From positions 40,255,858 through 40,319,857 of the forward strand of contig NC_073696.1 of NCBI RefSeq assembly GCF_029784165.1: a DNA stretch of 64,000 bases, in the 5' to 3' direction. The notes under the pieces were generated by a model. It was given only the letters and a program-made list of their open reading frames with translations. It did no database searches and was not told where the DNA came from. This document shows, in pieces, positions 1 to 10,483 of this stretch (the stretch's first letter is position 1; each line of letters starts with the position of its first letter). The DNA is from Wyeomyia smithii (Eukaryota; Arthropoda; Insecta; Diptera; Culicidae). The position numbers were made by a program, and so were the translations under genes.

Positions 1-890
1 TTTATTATTTTTAAAAAGAAACTTTCAACGTTTGTTTCTGACGTTAAAGTTACCTTTCAAATTGGCCGTAGAGGCGAATGCCGCTTATTAGCCGACTCAA
101 TAAAGGGGTCGTAATCGTCTTGTTCAGTATTTAACTGACAAGATGTACAAATTTTCCACCTACGTCACCAAGAACGCCTAGCCGTTCAAGGTTGCCTTGA
201 AAGATCTCACCAACGTTCAAACCGTTGATGAGATCAAAATTACTGTGACAGAATTAATTGGCATACCCCCTACCCAAGTAATTCTTATGAAACAAAAATC
301 ACGAGGTGGAAACAGTAACAGAACTGGAGTTTCCCTTGTAAACTATTCAATCCATTTTAACCGCAGTGAGGTTAACAACTTGAATTTTTTGAAAAAGCAC
401 AGGCTTTATATAATGTGCGGGTAAAATGGGAAATTTATAGGAAGTTTGGCGGAGGTGAAAAGCATATCACCCAATGCCGCACTTGCCAACGATATGGCCA
501 TGAATCTAATTTCTGTAACATGGACCAAAAATGTCTTTATTGTGGAAACTCTCACAAAAAGGACACATATCTTGTAAAAGAGAGTAAAAATTTTCGCTGT
601 GACAATTGTAACGGCAACCATATGTCAAATTTTTACGAACGCCTTCTCAGTTTAGCCATTGTTAAGGCAAGGCAAGGTAAACAAAATTCAATTTCCCAAT
701 CAAAACAAACTTCAAAATATAATTCTTCAAGCGTACCAGCTGTACCGCCCAGTTTTTCTACTCCTTTGCATACCCGTTTAAGGTATGCACAGGTAACAGG
801 TAGTTCGAACATTATTAAAATTGTACCGAACGCATCGTCAACAAACAGCCTAAACTCAAAGCAAGACTCCCGAAATTTATTCAAGTAACA
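1..890 (+). pseudogene. Jockey-type non-LTR ORF1 (gag) remnant, cut by window edge
   Basis: This is a decayed nucleic-acid-binding Gag (ORF1) of a Jockey-clade non-LTR retrotransposon. Two frames carry it: about 197-424 (IPPTQVILMKQKSRGG, then an RTGVSLVNYSIHFNRSEV stretch) and about 415-888. The second holds a CCHC knuckle, CRTCQRYGHESNFC, and two damaged ones. CLYCGNSH has lost its last Cys and CDNCNGNH runs into a frame break. A Ser/Pro/Gln-rich tail ends in LRYAQVTG, as in insect Jockey-type Gags. There is an in-frame TAG near 179 and a shift near 415. The N-terminus lies left of the window. No ORF2 follows, so this is a truncated or rearranged copy. The knuckles and the family resemblance are seen; the clade name comes from memory of mosquito Juan/Jockey Gags. 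Confidence 0.75.
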
Positions 891-3690
891 CCAGGAGTTT
901 CTCAAAGCTCTAATTTAGAACCACTACTATTTCTGTTATTCTTGAATTCCTCAAAACTTTAATTTTGAGCATTTCTAAAAAAAATTTAAATTGTAGGTTT
1001 TTATTTAGCTGGAACATCGCACTGATGTTCATGTGAGCTGAAGACGAAATTTTGCACTATTAGTACTTTTTGTTGGGTCATGATTAATTTTAAAGAAAGG
1101 CTTATGAAAATTAGTACCTCTTTGTCACACCGATCAAACAAATTACCAATAGCACGATCTTTAACCAATAGAAACATCTGGACAAAGTTTCAGCCAGAAC
1201 AGAAACGGTTGTTCATTTTTTCAAATGTTTTTTTATCCACCAGTGTAATTCAGGTTATATTTACATCATGTATATGATCGGTTGTTTTGAAAAATTAACC
1301 ACGGTAGAATGTGAAATGTCTCTCAAATAGAGCGTTTGCACTGTAAGATAACTGTTTAATAGCTAAATGATAAGATACCCGATTTCCGACCAACTGCGAT
1401 TTCCCAACACTGCATCTGAGACAGTAGAATCTGAATGATTTCACCATTAAGGTAAGCGCTAAATTCCCCCCAAATTGCTTGACACTGAGTGGAACCACCT
1501 TCGAGTAAAATATGCCGAGGAAATTAGCCTCAGGCTTTCCGAAATTAGCACAATCATTCATCGCCCGGATGATATGCTTTCCACAAAGTACACCAATAAA
1601 GCCCAGAGCCGGAAATGGAGCAACGCCAAAAAGAAAGCGTGTCTAGATCACTAATCCGCCAGAGCTCGATTTCTCACGCTTCGTTGCTCTCAATTTGATG
1701 GCAAATCCTTATGGCACACACACATATACACTTCTATTGCCTACCACAGCAACACACGGCTGCTGTATGATCCCGGAACTGAAGCCACCAGTCAGCTTGC
1801 AGTGAGCGGAAGGATGTTTAATCCGGTGTAAAAAGTTCCGATTCCGACCGAGCGCCGGCAGCCGCCATTGAAAGCTGACGCTTGGGTTATGGGTTACTTG
1901 CGAGATGTGAGTGATCGGTAATCGTTTGGCTGAAACCAAATGAAGCGAGAGGAAGGGAAGAAATAAGGCGAATAAGTCGTAAACGATGTGGACTACTGCA
2001 CAACACTGACGGGCTTGAAGCACTAACCAAACGTCACACCACGATGCTGTTGTTGTGCTGCAGTCCTTCTCCACTACTTGCGTCACAGCACCGGAGAAAG
2101 TCGGCTACGAAAATGAGCATACATACAATAAAAAGTACTTTCGCAATCATATTTTTCCAGTCAATGTATTTTCAATAATATAATCCAGAGAGGGAAAAAA
2201 GTGAAAATGTGAATGAAAACTGCTTCGATCACACATATAGAGAGGGTTTGTGAAAGCGTAGAGGTTATTGCAGCAAACAGAAGTGCAGAGCTTTTGCTCC
2301 CTAACTGTTCCCAGCCTCAGTTGTGTACTCTACCGGATACACGTATACGGAAAAACTGGCCTTGATTGGTCAAATTGAATTTAATAACAGAATTTTATTC
2401 GCATGATATGAGAAATCATTTAGGGATTAGTCTTATGACTACCAATAGACAACGTTTGAGTGCCTGTACTACTCATCTAATAGCATTATAACCTTTTCTA
2501 AGCCAGAAATAGCTTCTGACCAGCTGCTCTGCACAACGATCTCACAGTGTCAGGACAACCATCGTACAAGTTGTATACGGCTAAGCTCTGTATGTTGCTT
2601 GGATTAAAGGGTGGGAAAAGTTCGGAATCCCTGGTATGCACTCAAAAGGAATAGTGCCGAGGGAGTAAGGGATAAGTGCACTTTTCAATACATGAATGCA
2701 TTAGAGAAGATTAAAGAAAGCTTTTCGTTTTGCAAGTGTACGTTGAACGTCAACGGGGAAGTTTATTGCCGCTTACTCCCATAGAAAACTCAAGTACCTA
2801 CCTACCGAGAACCTCTTGGAAAAAGTTTCATTTTTAATCACCAGATATTGCCTGGAATAAATCGCGTGCCATACTTGCAGGCAGTAATGAAATTCGTGTC
2901 ACTCGTGCCCTCTAGGTACTCAATAGTTATTTGGGGTAATGATTTCTGACTCACCACCCCAACTACTGCCGGTCGCAAGTAATTATATCGTTAATTTTCA
3001 TCAAGTGCCCATTTTTTCGAACACGTACTATTGTAATGAATGGTACATTACATTTTTATGACGCCATTGCCGAAACAGCAACTATGCATCGGTGAATGTA
3101 ACGCTTTGTTCCCGGGTACCGTGTTCCATTCGGTTGCACTAGCAGCCTGACGAGTAGGGCTCATAAAGAGCACTCCATTTTCCGTTCAATGGCCATTCAC
3201 AGATTCTACTACTAGGTAGTATAAGCGGGGAGCAGTTAGGTGGAACCTCCCCTATTTTCCGTTCGCGTTTGATACGGTGAATGCGCTTATGTTGCCACTA
3301 GTGTGCCACTCAATGCTGAATGAATAGAAGTAATTCTGACTTATTAAATGAAGCGGCGAACGGAGGAAATTGAATAAAGAAGGGCACAATAAGTGTAAAC
3401 GTTAGATATCCGCTGTTGTTCCTGTGTTTACAATACACCGAATATGAAACGGTGTAGAAAATGTTACACTTGTTAACAACGTCACAATTGAAAATGTGAG
3501 AAAACAAACACTAATGACGCTAAGCGTGTTCTGTGCTCAATGTTTATGATTTCCTCAATCGATTTATACTGACGGATGAACGACACTTAAATCCTAACAA
3601 TTTTCGCGGTTACCTTTAGAAGCATTTCTCGGCCATTCTGAGCTCAGTTTGAAATCATTCGCACTGTTAGCCTTATTTTATTAGAATGAT
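891..3690. other. no recognisable gene
   Basis: Short reading frames occur on both strands but none has domain-like composition. I recognise no repeat family here. It is probably intergenic or intronic DNA. Confidence 0.5.
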
Positions 3691-3697
3691 TGTGTTA

Positions 3698-3742
3698 TAT
3701 ACTGTCCGACGTTTCGTCACTGATCAGTGACATCTTCAGAGG
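3698..3742 (-). ncRNA. hammerhead-ribozyme-like core motif
   Basis: Read on the minus strand, CTGAAGA (3739-3733) is followed by a perfect palindrome GTCACTGATCAGTGAC (3731-3716) and then GAAACGTC (3715-3708). This is the order of conserved hammerhead elements: CUGANGA, stem II, GAAA, then the stem III side. Such motifs are known from Penelope-like elements and retrozymes in animals. I cannot see a convincing stem I or III, so an active fold is not shown. A conserved piece of a retroelement without ribozyme activity is the alternative. Confidence 0.3.
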
Positions 3743-3924
3743 AAAATATATCTTGTTTGTTCTTTGTCAGGATGCCTTTTCAAGCTTGTCGTCACAACTA
3801 TTTCGGACGATTTAGGGCGCATTAAATCTATTTGCTGTGAAACTATTGCGATAGCGGATAGTAACGTAAACGTTATTCAACGCCGAGGGTTAAAATCAGT
3901 AGTAGTAATAAAAGTTGAAAAGGG

Positions 3925-4200
3925 GGAGCTGCGTAGACACAAGATTACAGAGTCCGCTTTGTCAAGCGGATGGTCGTGGGTTCGAATCATAATAGAACCA
4001 GGCCATCCGATGTCAAAAGGACTTAAGCATGGGTTTATTCTCGACTTCCCACCAGTTACTCTTCCTTTACGCTGAAATCTACAATACCTTTGCGTGACTT
4101 CCTCTTAACAAAAAATAAGTCTCTTTTATCAATAAAACTGGCCAGAAGGACGCACGACGAAACTTCTCCAGGGAATTATAATTGGTGATATTTGGCAAGA
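3925..4200 (+). mobile_element. tRNA-derived SINE, family C, copy 1
   Basis: A pol III B-box-like GGGTTCGAATC lies at about 3978. Upstream is a tRNA-like stretch with TTACAGAGTCCGC and CAAGCGGATGGTCGTG. The body shares long stretches with two minus-strand copies at 24840-25150 and 34340-34620, including CTGGCCAGAAGGACGC and GGGAATTATAATTGG. Three dispersed copies with a tRNA-like head define a SINE family. I cannot assign a published name. Confidence 0.65.
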
Positions 4201-4204
4201 GGAA

Positions 4205-6335
4205 CGAGTATCGGTATAGTAGAACAGTAAGCGTGTGAGGCAGAGTATCACATTACACACAAGCACTGATGAACAATTATAATAAGCATGCCACTTCCCA
4301 ATAGCGGTATTGCTATTAACAGAAGTGCGGAATACAGCAGACACCCGGGCATATCTCACAATAGATCTACGATTCTGGTCGCAGTGAGGAAGTCCATACA
4401 GGAAAAAAAAAGTTGAAAAAAGGCTTTTATTGAAGAGAATGTTAGTTTCATCAGCCAAATTATCACACATTCTTTGATGCCTGAGAACGATAAATACGTT
4501 TTGCATCACCAATTGTTTTTTACCACATTTTTAGACATACATATATTGTTGGAGACTACTTCAGTTATTTACATGCGAAACCAAGAAATACACAGTACGC
4601 ATAAATGAAATAGTTCGCATGTATACATCAGTTTGTTCTGAGGTATTAATAATTGAAAGTTTGTCCCTCCGGATGGATAGCCCAATACCTAGAAAAACAT
4701 ACCTTTCCTCTCTAGTTAACTATTGCAGCTCTCAAAATGCTTTTTCTCCTACAGTGATAACAGTTATCCAGTTGTTTTAGTCCTGGTGCACATGTTTTAT
4801 CCCAACCAGTTGGGGGTAGTGGATCAACTCTCACTCTCTATCGCATCACGATAAAAATAACAAGCCGAAAGTAACCGTACTTTCCCCACCATCCCATTTC
4901 GTATTTTCTCTGAGGATGGTAAAAAATCCATCATTCATCCATATGCGCATTTTCACAAAAATATGCTTTACGACCGTGTAAAGTTTATTAGTTTTGTTTT
5001 TCATTCGACCTAGAGAGAAGAAAAAAAAATGCTGTAAAGCAATTCTCTTGTCCCGCCAACTGCTTACATAATGTACACTCGGTGCCGGCACAAATTTCAC
5101 GAGATCAGATAAAGGCTGGAAAGTTGCCTTATTCAGAGCGAGCGCACCTACACAATTCGAAAGGACTTTCCAAACCAGCGGTTGCTTCATTCCGTTTCGT
5201 CCGGTTCGGATGTTGGAGGCGGTAAAGATTCATGTTGCTCGTTTTTGGTTCGTTTTAATGTGTGTATGTGTGTATCTAGTAAAATTAGCATCGTGCACCA
5301 ACAGCAGCAACCATTCTGGTTTGGAAATCGGCACAATCAAGACGGAAGGTTATTGTCCTGAACAGCCGATGTGGGGGCCTCCCTTGATGCAGCAATAAAA
5401 GTTCGACTGGAAGCAAGTGTCCCTTCCTGACTCCTCTGCTCCTGCTTCGCACCCATCGCCAAGCACTAGGTCGCAGCCCGCTCCGCACAGCCGAGGTCAT
5501 AAAAAATATTGAAACAATTTACGAGCGCAAAATTGGAGAGAAAGCCAGGACTTTCGTTATCTGCCAGTATAAATCATCGTTCATTTTGCTTTCAGGTTCG
5601 GGCTCGGGGCCCAGGGCCCGCAATCAGCCAGATTGCAGCTGTTGGACTACTGTTTGCCTGCTAGCGTCAGTCGCCGCTGTCGCCGCATTCTGCGACATTC
5701 GTTCGATGGGTGGCATTTTCCCGCGAGACGGTTCCGAAGTTAACAAGAATCGAGCGACCGGTAATTCCTGTGTTTAAGGCTCGCACGGGCATCAAATTAG
5801 CAAACTTCACTCCGGAACGAAGTATTTTTTCGTGTGGCTTATCGTTCACCCAAACTGGCAGGATGAAATCATGCTGCTAGTGCTTTCGTTCCATGGAGAT
5901 TTCTTTCGTTTCACTATACAACAGTTGAGATTAGAATATTTCCGGCAAAAACTAAATCTTTTTGGAGAATTGATAAAAAATAAAAATATATGAAATTTTT
6001 GAACGAACTTGAATTCGAATCAAGCCGAAACAATATGGCAAGCCACATCATTTTGTTGAGAAAAAAAACATTGTAATGCAGTAACATGATACAAACCGTT
6101 TTTTGTTGTTTTTTAAGGTTTTCTTTTAAGGGGGACCCTATCGTCCTGATATTTTTGCATTGCATTAGCTTTCTACAATGGAGACGCATGATGGATATAG
6201 AAAATAATATGGATAAAAGATCAAAAAAATTCTATCTCCAAAACTAAAAAATGCACTTCCGTGGTAAGTTAATATTTTATGATAATTTAAATAGAGGTGG
6301 GAAAACGGTTTACTACAGTGAACATATCAGAGCGA
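4205..6335. other. no recognisable gene; somewhat GC-richer at 5.2-5.9 kb
   Basis: Frames of 60-127 codons occur on both strands without domain features. The 62-codon frame at 5210-5398 starts with a hydrophobic stretch and ends inside an AATAAA, but I see no support beyond that. The stretch may be unique host DNA. Confidence 0.4.
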
Positions 6336-6340
6336 TTCCG

Positions 6341-6472
6341 CTCACTAAAGCAGGTATTAGAATTAGACGAAGCAAATATTTGCTAATTTTGGTGTGAATT
6401 TTCTTTGCACAAAATAAAATCCGTACCAAAATTAGCAAATATTTGCTTCGTCTAATGCCTGCTTAAGGTGAG
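6341..6472. repeat. fold-back MITE (inverted repeat)
   Basis: The left arm (6341-6393) and right arm (6425-6472) are inverted copies. They share a 32-nt identical core containing GACGAAGCAAATATTTGC. The left arm has a 5-nt duplication (ATTAGAATTAG). A 31-nt spacer separates them. There is no coding capacity. The structure fits a small non-autonomous DNA element. Confidence 0.7.
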
Positions 6473-6945
6473 CTAGTTCTTTCTACATAATTTCCAGTAT
6501 AGCTTATTATCAGACACCGCGCATGTGAAAGCTTTACATCCCTAATACCAAGCCGAAGTCGCGCGCAAAGCTGCAATAGAACTCCCAGCAACCAACTACC
6601 AACAGCTGTCTGCTCTCCCATGAATAAACAGCCACGACAGCAAAAAAAAAAATTAACTTACCACAGCTCACGCACAGGCATGCAAATGGACTGGCTAACG
6701 CCGAGTACGCACACAAAGGGATGGCAAAAGTGAAACGAAAAGAGCGAAAGAACTGGTTCACTGATCGTTTGAGTCTATAGATGCAAGCAATCCGTCTCAC
6801 AACCTTTTTGGTCCATTTTAAATCCCGTAATCATATTTCGTCTTAGAATTTTTCAAATAACTTTTCTTATTTTTTTCAAAGTTTTATATTTACTTTAGAG
6901 CTTATCGTGATCCAAACTTCGTTTAAATACTGCTTATCTATCTTC

Positions 6946-8670
6946 TATCTATTTATATAAAAGAGAAGTTTTGTATGTATGTATGTATGTATGTATGTAT
7001 GTATGTATGTTCCAGCATAACTCTCGAAGGCCTGAACCGATTTCAACCAAACTTGGCATACGTGTTCTTTGTACAAAGGAAGTGGTCATAGAAATATTGG
7101 ATAGGGTGAGAAGGAGGGGGTTGAAAGTAATCAACTTTCATACATAATGGAAAGCTTTCATTGAAATTTGATGGTTTTCTTGTTCTTGGTCATATTTGGA
7201 GGCCGGAAGTTGATGTCCAGGACCGAAACATGATGTTCGATGCCATTTTCAATCCAAGATGGCGACTTCCGGTTTCTAGGAAGCCATTTAAAACTGTGGA
7301 AAACGCTCACTAACCCCCCAATGTTGGTATTTTCGGAACAAAAATGACTCTTAAGAACCGGTTATCGGTGTCTGACTATACTTTGAAACTTGGGTTGCCG
7401 GCTTTCGTTTTCTGGAAATCTGCGAAAATTATTAATTGAATTATATATTTAGCAAAATGGGTATTTTCGGAATCGGAATGACGTCGTCATACGAAAATCG
7501 ATCATATATTTCCAAATATTGGCCTTTTTGAATCGTAATGACGTCTGTTTGCAGTCAAAAATCGGCTTTCGTGTAAATGTTTCTAGAGAAGTGTTTCAAA
7601 ACATCTAACCTGCTTTGATCCGTCTTTGGAACGATTTCTTGCATAATTTGATAACGGATAAAAAATATGTTTGGAAAAGTTGCTGAAGCTCAATTATTAC
7701 TGAATAAAAATTTGGTGAAAAAGACTGATCAAACAAGATAAGAGCTTTTAAAATCCAGCTATTTATTTGAAAAAAGTTTTGTATGTATGTTCCAGCATAA
7801 CTCTCGGATGACTGTACCGATTTCAACCAAACTTGGCATATGTGTTCTGTGTACAGAGGTCATAGAAATATTGGGATGAGGAAGGAGCAACCCCCAAAGG
7901 AGGAGGGGGTCTTAATTGGTCAGAAAATCAAGTTTTTTCATACATTATGGAAACTTTCTCAAAGAATACGATAGTTTTTAGGCCTTTGGTCATGACTGGA
8001 GACCAGAAATTGATTTCCAGAGACCGGAACATGATGTCGAAAAGAGAAAGGGGCAAGAGGGAGGGTGTCAATATTTTTAGAAAGAGAACTATGTTCAGAA
8101 AATGACAACGGACGTCCAACGCTATTTTCAAATTCAAGAAGAAAAATATTCAAATACTCCCTGAAGGTCATAGGTCAGAGCTGACTCCTCAAAACCGAAA
8201 ATTGGTGTCCGAACGTTTTGTATAGTGAGCGTTGTTTTTCTGCATTGGAAGTTATTCAAAACTTGAGGAAAATTTAAAGGTAGCCCCTTATCTCCAAATT
8301 GTTTATTAATTCATGAAGACTTCTGTTCAACTATAAGGATGATATTGATATTGTTTACACAAAAAAGTGAAACGAGAAGACACAGTAAGCAATAATTTTA
8401 ACTATCAGAGGTGAGCTTAGGCTATCTATTATGTAATTTGGGTAATTTGAGGCAATCCATTTTCCAACGGAATTTTTGAACTCACTTGATCCAGCTGGAA
8501 TGCCTCCGCATCTATTGTTAATCAACGAAAGAGGTGGTATATTAGCAAACTTACAACTAGAATAGAAATATTATTTGAAATGATGGGTGGGAAAATATAT
8601 ATGGATATATAGAAAATTATAGAAAAAGCAGAAACTTTTACACGAGCAAGGCCGGGTACATTCAGCTAGT
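6946..8670 (+). mobile_element. Helitron-like non-autonomous element (Helentron/HINE type)
   Basis: The left end reads CTATTTATATAAAAGAG, then a (GTAT)n tract, then TTCCAGCATAACTCTCG and ACCGATTTCAACCAAAC. The right end is GGCCGGGTACATTCAGCTAG. This start (TATAAAAG plus a short tandem repeat) and this GC-rich end with CTAG are typical of non-autonomous Helitron-like elements in arthropods. The left-end module recurs inside at 7755-7880, so two copies may be joined or one is internally duplicated. The interior holds the recurring GATGGCGACTTCCGGTTTC motif that is scattered elsewhere in the window. No Rep or helicase reading frame is present. The class comes from recall of end structure. Confidence 0.5.
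6973..7010. repeat. (GTAT)n microsatellite
   Basis: A nearly pure 4-bp repeat of about 38 nt sits just inside the left end of the Helitron-like element. A shortened version (GTATGTATG) sits at the same place in the internal copy near 7782. Confidence 0.95.
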
Positions 8671-9210
8671 TTACCTATAAAATTGGTAGTATTTTAAAGA
8701 CTCCACTCTATTTCTTTTTACTTTTTCTACTGGACTTTATTTCGAGTAATTGTCAGGTTTATGCTAGTACTTGTTTTGAGCTACATTTTTACTTACTTTT
8801 GCAATTATTTTCATTTCCCAAAACTTCATTTAAAATAATTTTAGGCTTATCATAGTATTATTTCAAAACCTAATTTCAAATCATGTAAGATCTTGACAGT
8901 CGAGAAACAGTTATTACTTTTCATTTTGACGTAGTATAACGTCATGCAAGGCGGTGTGAATTGAAAATTCAATTCAAATAAAATCGTATTTCAAAAGATT
9001 TTGAAGCTTCTGTTGATACTACCGATGATTCTGCCGTAACCATACCGATCGATAGAAGTGGAACAGTATGCCGGTATAGTTTTTAATCTAGCAAAATTCG
9101 CTAAAGATGACTGTAAAACAATAAATGAGTAAGTCGAAACGTCCGGAAATTTGTGGATTTCAATCGATTATTCAACAAAAATTAAAAAAAAATAACTACT
9201 TTATACACAT
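8671..9210. other. no recognisable gene
   Basis: AT-rich DNA between the Helitron-like element and the CA-rich block. Nothing recognised. Confidence 0.5.
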
Positions 9211-9214
9211 CATA

Positions 9215-9660
9215 CGTACACACATATGCACACTTCACACGCACATGCACACTTCACACACGCTTCATACACACACACACACACACTTTTGACACACACA
9301 TACATGCTTCAACGCTTCACACGCACGCTTCTTATACACACGCTTCAAAAACACATACACGCTCTACACGACGCACCTCTCATACATACGCTTCACACCT
9401 ACATAAACTTTTCACGCACTAACGCTTCACGTACACATACTTCACACACATATACACACACACGCTTCGCACACACACGCTCCGCACACACAGCGCTTCT
9501 CACACACACACACACAACGCTTCGCATACGCACACTTATTCTTCACACATACACACACGCTTCACACATACACGCTTCGCACATACACACTCCACACATG
9601 CACGCTTCACCCACACACATACACCCTTCACACATAAACATTTCACACATACCTGCACAT
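9215..9660. repeat. degenerate CA-rich simple-repeat block
   Basis: About 440 bp of CACACA runs broken at irregular spacing by CTTCA or GCTTC. It resembles a decayed minisatellite with a unit like CTTCACACATACACACACG. The 163-codon frame across it (His/Thr/Ser-rich) is a product of the repeat, not a protein. Confidence 0.9.
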
Positions 9661-9794
9661 ACACCAAATCCACGTTCAATCCAGCTCGGAGGTAAACCGA
9701 ACTGTTGGTCTCCATGATCGACTTGAGAATGAGCCAGCGATGCCAGAGCTATTTCGTGTAATTCCGTAGATTTATTTCCGGAAATTCCATACAC

Positions 9795-10045
9795 ACTTAA
9801 AATTTATTGCCGAGTCTCGGTAATTTTTGCCGATAACGGAACCACTGAGTGCTCAGGTAAAGAATAATGACAGCTGTCACATCTTTCCGTAAATCTCGGT
9901 TCAACCTAACTGAAATTTCGGTATAAAATATGGCCGAGCTATCACTACCGAGATTACGGATATTTTGTGCCGAAATTTCAGCTAAGTGAACCGAGATTTC
10001 CGAAAAAATGTGACAGCTGTCATCATTTTTTTAGCCGAGACAACA
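9795..10045. repeat. hairpin MITE, family M, copy 1
   Basis: The inner arms at 9865-9931 and 9961-10027 are inverted copies. They carry TGACAGCTGTCACAT, AAATCTCGGTTCA and CTGAAATTTCGG. A further imperfect palindrome (TTGCCGAGTCTCGGTAA) lies at the left border. A related single arm is at 44110-44260. No coding capacity. Confidence 0.7.
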
Positions 10046-10303
10046 GAACAACATTCGCAACTCCGGCAACTCTGGTCACACGGTATTACATATTTATATT
10101 TCAAGTAAACACTGGGAAACGAAACAGTGGTGTTTCTAATTAGACGTTTGAGGTTAACGGGTGAGATTCTGATTATGTGTGAATAAAGGGGACAGAAATG
10201 AACCTGATCGTTGCATCAATACAAATGCAGTGAGTGAAGTCTTGCTAACACATGCATTGCTGTTCTTGGATGTATGTTCTCCTGCAAAAACACATACAAG
10301 CGT

Positions 10304-10456
10304 ATGGCCGTCATATATTTTGTTACTTTTTTGATATTACTTTTTGTGTATGATGCGCAGTCACAAGAAATAAAATGTTGCTCGAAAGTAACAAAATATT
10401 TTCCGTTTGTGTTGGGTGCGGCAACTACCTTTTTGATGTCTGCGTTAGGCAAATAA
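10304..10456 (+). CDS. possible 50-aa secreted peptide
   Basis: ATG at 10304 opens a 50-codon frame. Residues 1-20 look like a signal peptide: MAVIYF, a hydrophobic core FLILLFV, and a plausible cleavage after AQS. The remaining 30 residues have a Cys pair (KCCSK), basic residues and a second hydrophobic stretch (FPFVLGAATTFLMSAL). A poly(A) signal AATAAA lies 22 bp after the stop. An in-frame ATG at 10274 would extend the protein by 10 residues. I chose 10304 because the signal peptide then begins at the N-terminus. I recognise no family. A chance frame in AT-rich DNA is the main alternative; an opposite-strand frame also spans the region. Confidence 0.35.
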   Translation: MAVIYFVTFLILLFVYDAQSQEIKCCSKVTKYFPFVLGAATTFLMSALGK

Positions 10457-10477
10457 TGGCGGGGATAATTATCATTC

Positions 10478-10483
10478 AATAAA
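10478..10483 (+). terminator. poly(A) signal AATAAA after the small ORF
   Basis: AATAAA lies 22 nt downstream of the stop codon at 10456. It is the expected hexamer, but it is common in AT-rich DNA. Confidence 0.3.

Noticed and set aside
5210..5398. 62-codon frame with hydrophobic start
   Set aside because: The hydrophobic part is weak as a signal peptide and nothing else supports it.
9226..9717. 163-codon frame rich in His and Thr
   Set aside because: It is the translation of the CA-rich repeat block and has no other protein-like feature.
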